Positions 1 to 9,209 are shown, counted from the stretch's first letter. The stretch: DNA of 64,000 bases from Arcicella lustrica (GCF_034930985.1 NZ_JAYGIM010000005.1:124001-188000), one strand, 5' to 3'. A program made the numbers and translations. Notes: generated by a model from the sequence alone, not told the origin.

Positions 1-1
1 T

Positions 2-223
2 TTTATGGGATATTATTACAAAAACGAAGAAGAGCAAGACAAAGTAGTTTCTGTGCCAGCGATGTTGAAAATGTACGATGAATTGGGCGTTTCAACCAAT
101 CAAAAACAAAAAGTTGTTTTCCCGAATGCTGGAAATCATGTGATTGGCTCTTATGTTTTATCAAAAGATTATCAACACGTTCAAAGAAAAACAGAACAGT
201 TTTTAGATAAGGTTGTAGATTAA
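2..223 (+). CDS. alpha/beta hydrolase, C-terminal fragment
   Basis: The open frame enters from the left edge of the window, so only about the last 73 codons are visible. The segment NAGNHVIGS resembles the C-terminal catalytic-histidine region of alpha/beta hydrolases (serine hydrolase fold), where a His follows the last beta strand. The serine and acidic residues of the triad lie outside the window, so substrate and subfamily cannot be named. The next gene follows closely on the same strand. The family call rests on one short motif and the fold-like pattern. Confidence 0.5.
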   Translation, partial: FMGYYYKNEEEQDKVVSVPAMLKMYDELGVSTNQKQKVVFPNAGNHVIGSYVLSKDYQHVQRKTEQFLDKVVD

Positions 224-303
224 AAGCTTTGGATAACCAGATTTCGGCAGTCGGTTACATTTTCAAATTTAGCTCATTTTCAAACTTTCAAATTGATTTC
301 CCA

Positions 304-1185
304 ATGGCTCCGAATCTTATTTTATATGCTGTTCCGTTTTTTGTGCTGACGGTTATTCTTGAGGCAATTTTTATTACTCGTGAACAAAAAGATTATTTGG
401 AAGTAAAAGACACTTTTACTTCTATCGCTTTAGGTTTGGGAAATTTATTCACGGGCTTAATCACTAAAACGTTTATCGCTTTTATCTTTTTGTACTTGTA
501 CGAAAATTTTCATGTTTTCACTTTAGACGGTTCAGCGTGGTGGATGTGGGTTTTGGCATTTTTTGCTGATGACTTCAGCTATTATTGGTTTCACAGAGAA
601 GCACATTTGATTCGATACTTCTGGGCTTCGCACAAAGTGCATCATTCTTCTGAAAAATATAATTTGGCAACGGCACTTCGACAAACTTGGACTGGCAATA
701 TTTCGGGTTCATTTATTTTTTATCTGTGGATGCCGATTGTCGGTTTTCACCCCATCGTCGTGGTGATTATGCAACAAATTAGCTTGCTTTATCAGTATTG
801 GATTCATACCGAAACTATTGGTAAAATGTGGAAACCTTTTGAATTTATCTTTAATACGCCTTCGCATCACAGAGTACATCATGGCTCTGATGTGAAGTAT
901 TTAGATAAAAATTATGCAGGTATTTTAATTATTTGGGATAGAATGTTCGGTACTTTTATTGATGAAGACGAACGACCAACGTACGGTTTGACCAACAATT
1001 TAAAGACTTATAATCCTGTAAAAATTGCTTTCAGCGAATGGATTGATATTGCAAAAGACGTTTGGAAGGCAGGTTCATTGAAAAACGCTTTCAATTATAT
1101 TTTTGCTCCTCCGGGTTGGAGTCACGATGGTTCAAGAAAAACGGCTAAACAGATGCAGGAGGAAATACAAAACAACAGACTTTAA
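304..1185 (+). CDS. sterol desaturase / fatty acid hydroxylase family protein
   Basis: A 293-residue integral membrane di-iron oxygenase. The histidine clusters typical of the fatty acid hydroxylase superfamily are visible: HREAH near residue 98, HKVHH near residue 112, and HRVHH near residue 197; together they would bind the two irons. Hydrophobic segments occupy roughly residues 5-25, 45-75, 80-105 and 140-165. The frame is open up to a TTG at 229, but the ATG at 304 opens directly on a membrane segment and is preferred. It probably hydroxylates or desaturates a lipid or sterol-like substrate in the inner membrane; the substrate is unknown. It is followed 12 nt later by the Fe-S protein gene, suggesting cotranscription. 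Confidence 0.85.
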   Translation: MAPNLILYAVPFFVLTVILEAIFITREQKDYLEVKDTFTSIALGLGNLFTGLITKTFIAFIFLYLYENFHVFTLDGSAWWMWVLAFFADDFSYYWFHREAHLIRYFWASHKVHHSSEKYNLATALRQTWTGNISGSFIFYLWMPIVGFHPIVVVIMQQISLLYQYWIHTETIGKMWKPFEFIFNTPSHHRVHHGSDVKYLDKNYAGILIIWDRMFGTFIDEDERPTYGLTNNLKTYNPVKIAFSEWIDIAKDVWKAGSLKNAFNYIFAPPGWSHDGSRKTAKQMQEEIQNNRL

Positions 1186-1197
1186 TCATATAACAAT

Positions 1198-1992
1198 ATG
1201 CAAGAAATAGAATATAAAGTGCCAACAATGGCAGAAATGATGAGTACAGGCGAAAGCCCTGAAATTTTGTTTTGGGTGGGTTGTGCTGGTTCGTTTGATG
1301 ACCGATACAAAAAAGTAACGATTGCTTTTACAAAAATCCTGAATCAAGTTGGGATAAAGTTTGCAGTACTCGGCACAGAAGAATCTTGTACTGGCGACCC
1401 CGCACGCAGAGCTGGCAATGAGTTTCTATTTCAAATGCAAGCCACTATGAATATTCAAGTATTGGATGGTTATGGTGTAAAAAAAATCGTGACGGCTTGT
1501 CCGCATTGTTTTAATACTTTAAAAAATGAATATCCAGCTTTGGGCGGAAATTATGAAGTAATTCACCATTCTACTTTTTTGCAACAATTAATTGATACCG
1601 GAAAAATAAAATTACAAGGCGGTGGCGAATTTAAGGGCAAGAAAATCACTTATCACGATTCTTGTTATTTAGGACGTGCCAACGATATTTATGAAGCTCC
1701 TCGTTCAGTTTTGGAAGCCTTGGATGCTGATTTAGTAGAAATGAAACGTTGCAAAACCAAAGGTTTATGTTGTGGTGCTGGTGGCGGACAAATGTTTAAA
1801 GAACCCGAAAAAGGCAACAAAGACATTAACATAGAACGTATTGAAGACGCTTTAGCCACAGGAGCAAGTACCATTGCCGTAGCTTGTCCATTTTGTATGG
1901 TAATGATGTCGGACGGCGTGAAAAACAAAGAAAAAGAAGATTCTGTAAAAGTATATGACTTGGCAGAATTGCTGTTGGAGGGGATGAAGTGA
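1198..1992 (+). CDS. (Fe-S)-binding protein with two CCG domains (HdrB/LutA/GlpC-like)
   Basis: A 264-residue soluble protein with two cysteine-rich CCG-type (DUF224) units. Visible elements are GCAGSFDD with CTGDPARRAG and CPHCFNT in the first half, and CYLGR, CCGAGGG and CPFC in the second half. Such domains bind non-cubane or 4Fe-4S clusters in heterodisulfide reductase subunit B, lactate-utilisation LutA and GlpC. In Bacteroidota this type often pairs with a ferredoxin-like partner encoded upstream; here the upstream gene is a membrane hydroxylase instead, so it may pass electrons to that enzyme (inference). Exact redox partner unknown. Confidence 0.8.
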   Translation: MQEIEYKVPTMAEMMSTGESPEILFWVGCAGSFDDRYKKVTIAFTKILNQVGIKFAVLGTEESCTGDPARRAGNEFLFQMQATMNIQVLDGYGVKKIVTACPHCFNTLKNEYPALGGNYEVIHHSTFLQQLIDTGKIKLQGGGEFKGKKITYHDSCYLGRANDIYEAPRSVLEALDADLVEMKRCKTKGLCCGAGGGQMFKEPEKGNKDINIERIEDALATGASTIAVACPFCMVMMSDGVKNKEKEDSVKVYDLAELLLEGMK

Positions 1993-2021
1993 GAATGTAT
2001 TATGCTGAATTAGCGATTTTC

Positions 2022-2054
2022 ATTGATGGCATGACTTGAAGTCATGCCATCAAT
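2022..2054. repeat. perfect 15-bp inverted repeat, 3-nt loop
   Basis: Arms 2022-2036 and 2040-2054 are exact reverse complements (core GGCATGACT / AGTCATGCC) around the loop TGA. It lies 30 bp after the Fe-S protein stop. There is no T-run after it, so it is either a non-canonical transcription terminator or an intergenic repeat of the kind found scattered in such genomes. Confidence 0.7.
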
Positions 2055-2102
2055 GGTATTAATTTTCACTCAATCTCTGCAGAAAACAATTTGCAAACTA
2101 TA

Positions 2103-2477
2103 TTAAAATAAAATTTGAATTAGCAATAAAAATGCTTTCCCATAACAAAAATAAGAAAATGAATAAACTAAAAGAGAGAGAAACATACTCTTTACAAATA
2201 CTTTAGATGATATTGAAATTCCTAAAATTGTAAGTAAAAATTTAGCTATAGTAATATACTGATTATCAGAAAATACCACTTTAGAAAATGTAAAAATCAA
2301 TAGAACTAAAATCCAGATAGTTATCATTAAAGGACTTTTAACTTGATTGAAAGGCAAGTTAATCCCAAACAGCTCAAAATGTGAAAGTAGATAGATAATT
2401 AAACCAACTATCAGAAAACTAGTAGGTAATTGGTTCAAAAAGGCGTTTAAAATTTTAAGTGTTTGTTCTGCAAGCAT
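2103..2477 (-). CDS. hypothetical small membrane protein
   Basis: 124 residues, start ATG, with three to four strongly hydrophobic segments (about residues 18-36, 50-68, 76-95 and 98-120) and almost no charged residues between them. I do not recognise a family. It stands alone, convergent with the Fe-S protein gene and divergent from rlmN. Coding potential is supported only by length, composition and membrane-segment pattern; it could be a lineage-specific integral membrane protein. Confidence 0.5.
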   Translation of the reverse strand: MLAEQTLKILNAFLNQLPTSFLIVGLIIYLLSHFELFGINLPFNQVKSPLMITIWILVLLIFTFSKVVFSDNQYITIAKFLLTILGISISSKVFVKSMFLSLLVYSFSYFCYGKAFLLLIQILF

Positions 2478-2630
2478 TTTGTAATAGTTGTATTTTAGGA
2501 TTGAACAAAATCATTTTCAATACATAAGTTAATAATAAGTTTTTTAGGTTATTTATCTGTTTGGGGCATTTGTATTAACAATAAGCACGCTACTTTATAA
2601 ACATTTGATTATCAATACCATACCAACATC

Positions 2631-2661
2631 TTGGTTTGGTTTGTTTTTATCCTTAACTTTG
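2631..2661 (+). promoter_or_regulatory. Bacteroidota-type promoter of rlmN
   Basis: TTG at 2631-2633, a 20-nt spacer, then TAACTTTG at 2654-2661: an exact fit to the Bacteroidota -33/-7 consensus. Transcription should start near 2668, before the hairpin at 2678. Confidence 0.7.
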
Positions 2662-2677
2662 TGCAAAATTAACCTAA

Positions 2678-2709
2678 AGAGTAAAGACGCCAATCTTTGC
2701 TCTTTTTTT
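2678..2709 (+). terminator. terminator-like hairpin in the rlmN leader
   Basis: Arms 2678-2687 (AGAGTAAAGA) and 2694-2703 (TCTTTGCTCT) pair with a single G-U, loop CGCCAA, followed by an uninterrupted run of T. It lies between the predicted promoter and the rlmN start, on the transcribed strand, with no upstream plus-strand gene needing a terminator. It could end a ~40-nt RNA or act as an attenuator. Confidence 0.6.
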
Positions 2710-2764
2710 GTCGATAAAAAATAATCTTACTTCCTATAAATTTGAAAGTAAAGATTGCGAAATC

Positions 2765-3844
2765 ATGGAAACAGCAACAATCACCAAAAAAGATATACGT
2801 AAATTATCGTTGACTCAAATCAAAGACTTTTTGACTGAGCATGGCGAACAGGGTTTCAGAGCTAAACAGATTTATGAATGGCTTTGGAAAAAATCGGCTC
2901 AGACTTTCGAGGAAATGACGAACCTTTCTAAGAAAACTCGTGAGTTGTTAGAAAATAACTTCGACATCAGAGCGGTTAAAGTATCCGAAAAACAAATCAG
3001 TTCAGACAGAACTATCAAATCATCATTTGAATTATTCGACCATAATTTGGTGGAAGGGGTTTTGATTCCTGCCGACGATAGAATGACTGCCTGTGTTTCT
3101 TCACAAGTGGGTTGTTCACTTACTTGTAAATTCTGTGCTACGGGTTATATGGACAGAAAAAGAAACCTCGACCCAGCCGAAATTTACGACCAAGTAGTTT
3201 TGATTCGTGACCAAGCAGAATCGCATTACCAAACTCCGCTTACCAATATTGTGTATATGGGCATGGGCGAACCTTTGTTGAATTATGCCAACGTGTTGTC
3301 GTCTATCAATTACATTACTTCGCCCGAAGGCTTAGGAATGTCGCCAAAACGTATTACGGTTTCTACGGCTGGTATTGCAAAAATGATTACAAAATTGGGT
3401 GATGATGAAGTAAAATTCAATCTGGCTCTTTCGCTTCATGCAGCCAATGACGAAAAGCGTAATCAGATTATGCCAATCAACGAATCGAATACTTTAGAAG
3501 CTTTGAAAGATGCTTTATTGCATTTTTACAAAAAAACAGGCAGTAGAATTACTTTAGAATATATTCTTTTCTATCGTTTTAACGATACTTTGCAAGATGC
3601 TAAAGAGCTTTGGGAATTTGCTAGACAGTTTCCTTGTAAAATCAATATCATCGAATACAATCCAATTGCCGAAGCAAACTATACCAATACTGATCCACAA
3701 ACTTTGGCAAAATTTGCTCAGTTTTTTGAAGGTAAAAATATGGTAATTAATGTGCGTCGTTCAAGAGGAAAAGATATTGATGCCGCTTGTGGACAATTGG
3801 CAGGGAAGAAACCACCAGTCGTGAAAGAAGAAGTTACAGCATAA
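2765..3844 (+). CDS. rlmN: 23S rRNA (adenine-2503-C2) / tRNA methyltransferase RlmN
   Basis: 359 residues, normal for RlmN. A radical SAM enzyme that methylates C2 of A2503 in 23S rRNA and A37 of some tRNAs. The cluster-binding motif CSLTCKFC is at about residues 119-126; the N-terminal accessory domain contains the GFRAKQIYEWLWKK segment, and the C-terminal CG pair (DAACGQL) supplies the methyl-carrying cysteine region. The frame extends upstream to a TTG at 2708, but the ATG at 2765 matches family N-termini. Its own promoter and a leader hairpin precede it. The last 11 bp overlap the convergent DUF456 gene. Confidence 0.95.
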   Translation: METATITKKDIRKLSLTQIKDFLTEHGEQGFRAKQIYEWLWKKSAQTFEEMTNLSKKTRELLENNFDIRAVKVSEKQISSDRTIKSSFELFDHNLVEGVLIPADDRMTACVSSQVGCSLTCKFCATGYMDRKRNLDPAEIYDQVVLIRDQAESHYQTPLTNIVYMGMGEPLLNYANVLSSINYITSPEGLGMSPKRITVSTAGIAKMITKLGDDEVKFNLALSLHAANDEKRNQIMPINESNTLEALKDALLHFYKKTGSRITLEYILFYRFNDTLQDAKELWEFARQFPCKINIIEYNPIAEANYTNTDPQTLAKFAQFFEGKNMVINVRRSRGKDIDAACGQLAGKKPPVVKEEVTA

Positions 3845-4328
3845 TCATAAAATACTCTGCGATAGCGATACAAGCGAAGATTAACATTGCTAAACAAAGT
3901 ATTACTTTACCAAATATTCCAGCAATCAGCCCTAAAAATGAGCCAATCGCCGCTTTTAGGGCTTTTTTAGGTTCTGCTTTTCCAAGAATTTCTCCTAAAA
4001 ATGCTCCCAAAAAAGCGCCAAGAAACATTCCAAAACCTGGAATAATAAATAAGCCTACGAGCAAACCAATCGTTGAACCCCAAGCTCCATACTTAGTTCC
4101 ACCGAACTTTTTTGTTCCCCAAATGGGTGCGTAATAATCAAAAATACTGATTCCGATAGTCACCAAAGTAAAGAAAGCCAAAGTCTTTCTATCAAAATCA
4201 GCATACTTGGAGTAATGCAACATAAACAGACCGACCAAACTCAGAGGCGGACCGGGCAATGGCAATACTGCACCAGCCAAACCAACTAAAAGGCATATTA
4301 TTGAACCGATCAATAGCAGTATGTCCAT
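3834..4328 (-). CDS. DUF456 family membrane protein
   Basis: 164 residues, very hydrophobic, with five or more membrane segments and glycine-rich stretches such as GAFLGAFLGEILG typical of DUF456 proteins. The N-terminal LLVGLAGAVLPLPGPPLSL motif (proline-rich turn after helix one) and the central PIWGTKKFGGTKYGAWGS loop are hallmarks of the family. Function is not established. It is convergent with rlmN and overlaps its last codons by 11 bp, so the two transcripts may interfere. Confidence 0.8.
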   Translation of the reverse strand: MDILLLIGSIICLLVGLAGAVLPLPGPPLSLVGLFMLHYSKYADFDRKTLAFFTLVTIGISIFDYYAPIWGTKKFGGTKYGAWGSTIGLLVGLFIIPGFGMFLGAFLGAFLGEILGKAEPKKALKAAIGSFLGLIAGIFGKVILCLAMLIFACIAIAEYFMIML

Positions 4329-4445
4329 TTATGAAAGAGTTGTGAATTATGAATGATGAGTTATGAGGTTAAAATATTGATATACACCATTTTAACCTCA
4401 AAAATCATCATTTATTTTACATAGATTATCTATATCTTATGTTTT

Positions 4446-5129
4446 TTAAACCATCAATTTAAACCCTTCGCCATGAAGATTCAGAATTTGGATTTCAGGT
4501 TCTTCTTTTAAGAATTTTCTTAATTTGGTAATATAAACATCCATACTTCTAGCATTGAAATAAGTATCATCTCCCCAAACCATTTTCAAAGCAAAACTTC
4601 GACTGACTGGTTTGCCCATATTTTCACAAAGTAATTTCAACAAAGCCGATTCTTTGGCTGTCAATTTCTGCGACTCTCCATTTCTTTCCAATATTTGCTT
4701 TTCAGCATCAAAAGCAAAACCCCTGATGATGAAATTTGAAATCTTTTCATTTTGCAATTCTACTTTCTGGCTTCTTCGTAAAACGGCTTGCAGGCGAGCC
4801 AGCAATTCTTCCATCGAAAAAGGTTTGGTCATGTAATCGTCCGCACCCAATTTAAAGCCTTGCAAAGTATCTTCTTTCATAGCCTTCGCCGTCAGGAAAA
4901 TAATAGGAGTATCTTTATCAGACATTCGTACTTCTTTTGCCAAGGTAAAACCGTCCTTTTTTGGCATCATTACATCAAAAATACAAAGGTCATAATCTTG
5001 TTGTACAAACTTTGTAAGGGCATCGTCGCCATCTTTTGCTAAAATGGTTTCATAGCCCTTTATCGTTAAATATTCTTGAAGTAAAGTACCTAAATTGGGG
5101 TCGTCTTCGGCAAGGAGAATCTTTGTCAT
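4446..5129 (-). CDS. OmpR-family response regulator
   Basis: 227 residues. Receiver domain at about 1-120 with the acidic pair EDD at residues 8-10, the phospho-acceptor aspartate in FDVMMPKKDG (about residue 52), threonine in FLTAKA and lysine in YMTKPF. A DNA-binding winged helix occupies about 130-227 (LTAKESALLKLLCEN, MDVYITKLRKFL). It is transcribed from the same strand as the sensor kinase 33 bp upstream and is its obvious partner. Target genes are unknown; the divergent secreted protein at 7247 is a candidate. Confidence 0.93.
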   Translation of the reverse strand: MTKILLAEDDPNLGTLLQEYLTIKGYETILAKDGDDALTKFVQQDYDLCIFDVMMPKKDGFTLAKEVRMSDKDTPIIFLTAKAMKEDTLQGFKLGADDYMTKPFSMEELLARLQAVLRRSQKVELQNEKISNFIIRGFAFDAEKQILERNGESQKLTAKESALLKLLCENMGKPVSRSFALKMVWGDDTYFNARSMDVYITKLRKFLKEEPEIQILNLHGEGFKLMV

Positions 5130-5162
5130 GTTAATAATAGGAATAATGCTTAAATGTATATT

Positions 5163-6920
5163 TTAACTTAGCTGTGACGTAATATCAATCGGTAAAATCA
5201 CCTCAAATTCACTTCCTTCGTTGATTTTACTTTGGACGTTTATTTTACCATGATGTTCTTGAATCATTTTCTTAACATAACTCAAACCCAATCCAAAACC
5301 TTTTACATCGTGTAAATTACCCGTAGGAACTCGATAGAATTTTTCAAAAATATTCTTCAAAGATTCTTTACTTATCCCGATTCCTTTGTCTTTTATCGTA
5401 ATCGAAATTCCTTTTTCGGTATTTTTTGTAGCAATGGTAATTTCAGGTTTTTCAGGTGAATATTTGTTGGCATTATCTAAAAGGTTAAAGATAATATTGG
5501 TCAAATGTACTTCATCCGCTTCAATTTCCGTGATTTCTGCTTGTAAATCTAAATCAATGATACCTTCACGAAGTTCAATTTGCGGACTAATATTTTCTAA
5601 TACTTTCTCTATAATTTCATGAACGTCAACGGTTTTTAGCTTCAATTGTACGTCTCCTCTTTCCATTTGTGCCGTTTGAAGTACTTTCTCTACTTGCGAA
5701 CCCAAACGTTTGTTTTCATCTCGAATAATGCCTAGATAACGCTTAAACATCGACGGACTAGCCGATACGGCTTCATCTTGTAACATCTGAGTTGCCAACG
5801 AAATCGTAGAAATGGGCGTTTTAAACTCATGCGTCATATTATTAATGAAATCATTTTTAATATCAGCCAATTGTTTTTGTTTCACAATAGTACTTACTGC
5901 TACATAAAAGCAACTTAAAACCACTAAAATCAACAACAATGAAGTTGCATACATTACCCAAATATTTCGGATAATGTAGCGGTCTTGATTCGGAAAATAT
6001 ACTCTTAAATAATTTTCAGAATTGGCATAATCATTCGGAAAAAGATTGACCGTATAAGTATCTTTATCGTTCTTCAAGCCTGTCATTTTATACTTCATCG
6101 AAGAAGCATAATGTAAATAATTGGGTTCTTCTTGGCTACTAATTCCGTATTCAAAAGGGATTTCAATCCCCTTCATTTTGATTTCATATTTCAACAAAGA
6201 ATCTAGTACTAAATAATTGATTCTGTCATAAATACTTCTCTTTTTGAAAAGAAAATCATTGAAAACCTCTTTAGCCATTTCGGCTTTATTCATTACTTTA
6301 TCTTGTGTTCCTAAAGGGTCAACAATTTTATCAACATGTTTTTTGTTTACTTGTTTTTTTCTTGCTGCTGATAATTCAGCTTTTCGCATAGAATCTTGTT
6401 TTTGAAGCGTATTTTGGTGTTGTTGCAATGCTTCCGAAAAAATTTCGTCTAATTGTTTATGTTCATTCAAACGATTTTGAAAATCTTGAATGTCAATATT
6501 CATTGAAAATTCCTGATATTCTCTAATTTCACCATTAGGCAAAATTTCCGTTCCTTTCGATACCAAAATATCTGAAGGAAATGGCGTCCCTCCTACTTTA
6601 TCTAAACCAATCCCAGTTTGGTTTGAAGCAATTGGCACTTTTTGCTTTGGTGTTTCAATTGACTTCTCAGTAATAGGTTTCGCAATTGCCATTAGCTGTT
6701 TTTGCTTTTCCTCCGCTTCTACTTTCCGTTGTACAAAATAGTAAAATTCTTGTTTCCCAAGCTTGCGAACGACCTGTTGCATGGCGTCACGAACATCACT
6801 TCCAAATTGGTCATTTTTAGAGCGAACCGTAAATCCTAGCCAATACATTTGAAAGGCAATTAAACCTAATAAAGCAAAAGCCATCAAAGCAATTATATAT
6901 TGTATTTTCCGCTTAGTCAT
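5163..6920 (-). CDS. sensor histidine kinase
   Basis: 585 residues. N-terminal membrane helix (about 9-30), a large periplasmic region of nearly 300 residues with charged, helical stretches, a second membrane helix near 325-347, then a HisKA domain with THEFKTP (His near residue 363) and a HATPase_c domain with the N box LLDNANKYS and G boxes KGIGIS and GFGLGLSYV. It autophosphorylates on the H-box histidine and signals to the response regulator encoded 33 bp downstream. The extracytoplasmic sensor region is not one I recognise. Confidence 0.93.
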   Translation of the reverse strand: MTKRKIQYIIALMAFALLGLIAFQMYWLGFTVRSKNDQFGSDVRDAMQQVVRKLGKQEFYYFVQRKVEAEEKQKQLMAIAKPITEKSIETPKQKVPIASNQTGIGLDKVGGTPFPSDILVSKGTEILPNGEIREYQEFSMNIDIQDFQNRLNEHKQLDEIFSEALQQHQNTLQKQDSMRKAELSAARKKQVNKKHVDKIVDPLGTQDKVMNKAEMAKEVFNDFLFKKRSIYDRINYLVLDSLLKYEIKMKGIEIPFEYGISSQEEPNYLHYASSMKYKMTGLKNDKDTYTVNLFPNDYANSENYLRVYFPNQDRYIIRNIWVMYATSLLLILVVLSCFYVAVSTIVKQKQLADIKNDFINNMTHEFKTPISTISLATQMLQDEAVSASPSMFKRYLGIIRDENKRLGSQVEKVLQTAQMERGDVQLKLKTVDVHEIIEKVLENISPQIELREGIIDLDLQAEITEIEADEVHLTNIIFNLLDNANKYSPEKPEITIATKNTEKGISITIKDKGIGISKESLKNIFEKFYRVPTGNLHDVKGFGLGLSYVKKMIQEHHGKINVQSKINEGSEFEVILPIDITSQLS

Positions 6921-7246
6921 TCTTAATCATTAATATTTATTGAACTGTAAACATTAAGCTATAAGCACTTTTTAACCATTACAAGTGGCTCGTTTCTTTC
7001 AATTGCTTGTACTTATACACTTTAAAACAAGCTAAACCCTTAAAAATATTGTGCTTATAGCAGCTTTGCAACATTTTTATTTTTAGCGTGTCTATTACAG
7101 CGCAACAAAATTAAACTAATTCTTAAGCAATTTATTTCGTTTAACATCTTTTAACAAAGTTTAAAGGTTTGATATAGAATAGGTTGATTAAGTTTGTTTC
7201 ATGTAATCTTTACATGATTTTTTTTACTCAAAAAACAAAAATCACT
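6921..7246. other. intergenic region between divergent genes
   Basis: 326 bp, AT-rich, separating the two-component operon from the secreted protein gene. I see no further ORF. A possible promoter for the rightward gene is TTG at 7169 and TAAGTTTG at 7189-7196, but its spacer (17 nt) is short for the consensus. The kinase promoter must also lie here. Confidence 0.4.
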
Positions 7247-8023
7247 ATGCAAAAGAACATCAAAATTTTCGGAACAGCGATCTTGTTTGCAGTTAGTATG
7301 ACTGCAATGGCACAAAAAAGTACTTCTCAAAATATTGAGGAAAAAGACGGCAAAATTAAAATTCATGTAGAATCTACAGAAAACGGACAAAAACAAGTTT
7401 TCGACCGTACTTACAATGCCGAAGGAATGAATGCAGAACAAAAAGAAGATCTTATTAACCGTATTACTGATTCTTTATCGACAACTTTAGGAAAAGGCGA
7501 AAGAAAGCAAATTAGAATTAAAGTTGATAGAGGAAATGAAAGATTTGCACAGTCATTTAAAGCTCCGAGAAATGAGCAAAAACGCATTGAAATCTACAAA
7601 GATGGCAAAAGAATAGAAAAAGATTTTGACAGAAACGACCACAAAGAATTTCACTTCGATTTTGACCATGACAAACTTTTAGGTTCATTAAAACCAGCCA
7701 TGAAAGAATTCAAGTTTAAATTCGACCACGACTTCAAAGATTTTGAGCCTTTCAGCGATTCAAAAACAGTTAAAGCCTTGAGAATTTATCCAAACAAACC
7801 TTTTGATAATAAATTGAACCTTAAATTTTACACACCTGAAAAAGGAGATGTAAATGTTACAGTGACAGATGTGAATGGGAAAGAAGTAGGTTCTCAGAAA
7901 TTCAAAGATTTCCAAGGTGATTTTATGGGTCAAGTAGAATTAAAGAAAAATACTAAAGGAACACTTTTTGTAACCGTAACACAACGTGAAGACGGTACTG
8001 CAAAAAGAGTCGTTATTGAATAA
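7247..8023 (+). CDS. secreted protein with T9SS-like C-terminal domain
   Basis: 258 residues starting at the ATG at 7247, which opens a clear signal peptide ending near AMAQ (cleavage about residue 22). The middle is rich in Asp, Lys, His and Phe (DFDHDKL, FKFDHDFKDFEPF), possibly metal- or ligand-binding. The last ~80 residues (from RIYPNKPFDN to KRVVIE) resemble the beta-sandwich type A sorting domain used by the type IX secretion system, with YPNP-like opening and a VTDVNGKEV strand. Divergent from the sensor kinase, so it may be a target of that system. No enzymatic motif is visible. Confidence 0.7.
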   Translation: MQKNIKIFGTAILFAVSMTAMAQKSTSQNIEEKDGKIKIHVESTENGQKQVFDRTYNAEGMNAEQKEDLINRITDSLSTTLGKGERKQIRIKVDRGNERFAQSFKAPRNEQKRIEIYKDGKRIEKDFDRNDHKEFHFDFDHDKLLGSLKPAMKEFKFKFDHDFKDFEPFSDSKTVKALRIYPNKPFDNKLNLKFYTPEKGDVNVTVTDVNGKEVGSQKFKDFQGDFMGQVELKKNTKGTLFVTVTQREDGTAKRVVIE

Positions 8024-8053
8024 ATAAATTGATTGGAATGTTTCGTTTTACAG

Positions 8054-8088
8054 AAAGAGTAATTGTTTAAAAGCAGTTACTCTTTTTT
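8054..8088. terminator. bidirectional terminator
   Basis: Stem 8054-8065 with 8074-8085 (one G-U/mismatch), T-run on the right and A-run on the left, placed between the convergent genes ending at 8023 and 8091. Confidence 0.7.
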
Positions 8089-8090
8089 GT

Positions 8091-8813
8091 TTATAGCCTG
8101 ATAATGAAATGAGTATGCAAAGTGTTTTCTTCATCAAACTCAACCAAGCTCGCTCTTTGTCTATGATTCCACATGTAACCAATCTCAGTTGTAAAATGCG
8201 GAGAAAATGCGTGACTAAACATCAATGTAAGCTGGTTTTGACTAAAATTATTGGCTGGTAAATTAGGAGGAATATTCAAAAGTGGTTCTTCACTGACATA
8301 CACAATATTGTTTTTATTCAGATTATACCTCCACTGAATCCGTAAACGAATCCTAGCTTGCTCGTCTCCAAAAGTATTATCACTTCTTTTAAACAAACGA
8401 TATTCATAACCCAATCTTGATCTAAAAGTCCATTTTGGGCTCAATACTTTAGTCCATTCTAAATAAGCAACAGGTCTTATTTCCAAACGTACAGGTCTTT
8501 TTAAATCATCCACTTTTCCATAAAGTGGAAAAGTGTTAAAAACAATGGGAGCAAGACTTACTGCCCAATTCCCCTTTCTATAAACTGTCGAAATTCTGTA
8601 AGCTTCCACATATCTTGAATCGAAAAGATTATAATTTCCTTTACTAAAATCATTTTGTCTTCTGTAAAGAAAGTCTGCATTCACATCAAAATACTTACTT
8701 ATTTTTTTTTGAATTGAAACCCTTGACCACAAAGTATAGTGTGGATAATTTTGGGCATAACTTGAAAAGCTCGCTAAAAAAATCATAGCAAAGCCCCAAA
8801 CATATTTTTTCAT
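8091..8813 (-). CDS. DUF2490 domain-containing outer-membrane protein
   Basis: 240 residues with a signal peptide (MKKYVWGFAMIFLASFSSYA, cleavage before QN). The rest is a series of amphipathic beta strands with aromatic girdles (YPHYTLWSRVSIQKK, RSRLGYEYRLF, RIQWRYNL) and ends in a strand terminating FIIRL, as expected of a small outer-membrane barrel. The pattern matches DUF2490, which is common in Bacteroidota and lacks a defined function. Single gene, convergent with the T9SS-like protein. Confidence 0.75.
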   Translation of the reverse strand: MKKYVWGFAMIFLASFSSYAQNYPHYTLWSRVSIQKKISKYFDVNADFLYRRQNDFSKGNYNLFDSRYVEAYRISTVYRKGNWAVSLAPIVFNTFPLYGKVDDLKRPVRLEIRPVAYLEWTKVLSPKWTFRSRLGYEYRLFKRSDNTFGDEQARIRLRIQWRYNLNKNNIVYVSEEPLLNIPPNLPANNFSQNQLTLMFSHAFSPHFTTEIGYMWNHRQRASLVEFDEENTLHTHFIIRL

Positions 8814-8992
8814 TTAAAGCAGTTAATAAATATCCTACAAATTACATGAATACTTAGCTACTTTCCAATTTTACACCCTCAAACACCTTTAAATGGACAA
8901 AAAATCTAAAAACAGTTTCAAGCTTAATTCAAACATAATCAGCGATTTATAAATTTTGTGAGATTTTTTTATTAAAAATTTTCACAAAAAGC

Positions 8993-9023
8993 TTGCACAG
9001 ACGAATTACATCGCATAATTTTG
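8993..9023 (+). promoter_or_regulatory. promoter for the tRNA-Gly / tRNA-Leu unit
   Basis: TTG at 8993-8995, a 20-nt spacer and TAATTTTG at 9016-9023, an exact Bacteroidota consensus about 46 bp before the tRNA-Gly. Confidence 0.75.
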
Positions 9024-9069
9024 CACCACAATTCAACGGAATTACAACAACAATTCAAAAGAATCACAA

Positions 9070-9142
9070 GCGAAAGTAGCTCAGCTGGTAGAGCGCAACC
9101 TTGCCAAGGTTGAGGTCGCGAGTTCGAACCTCGTCTTTCGCT
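9070..9142 (+). tRNA. tRNA-Gly (GCC)
   Basis: 73-nt cloverleaf. Acceptor GCGAAAG pairs with CTTTCGC; anticodon stem CAACC/GGTTG with loop TTGCCAA gives anticodon GCC. T loop TTCGAAC. No CCA encoded. Confidence 0.95.
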
Positions 9143-9209
9143 CAGCTTATAGAAGCACCTTACGGTGCTTTTTAAGTTTAAGAGATTAAGGTTACAACTT
9201 TAATTTCAT

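Noticed and set aside
3787..4134. 115-codon plus-strand ORF after rlmN
   Set aside because: It is the antisense shadow of the DUF456 gene, which has clear membrane-protein features.
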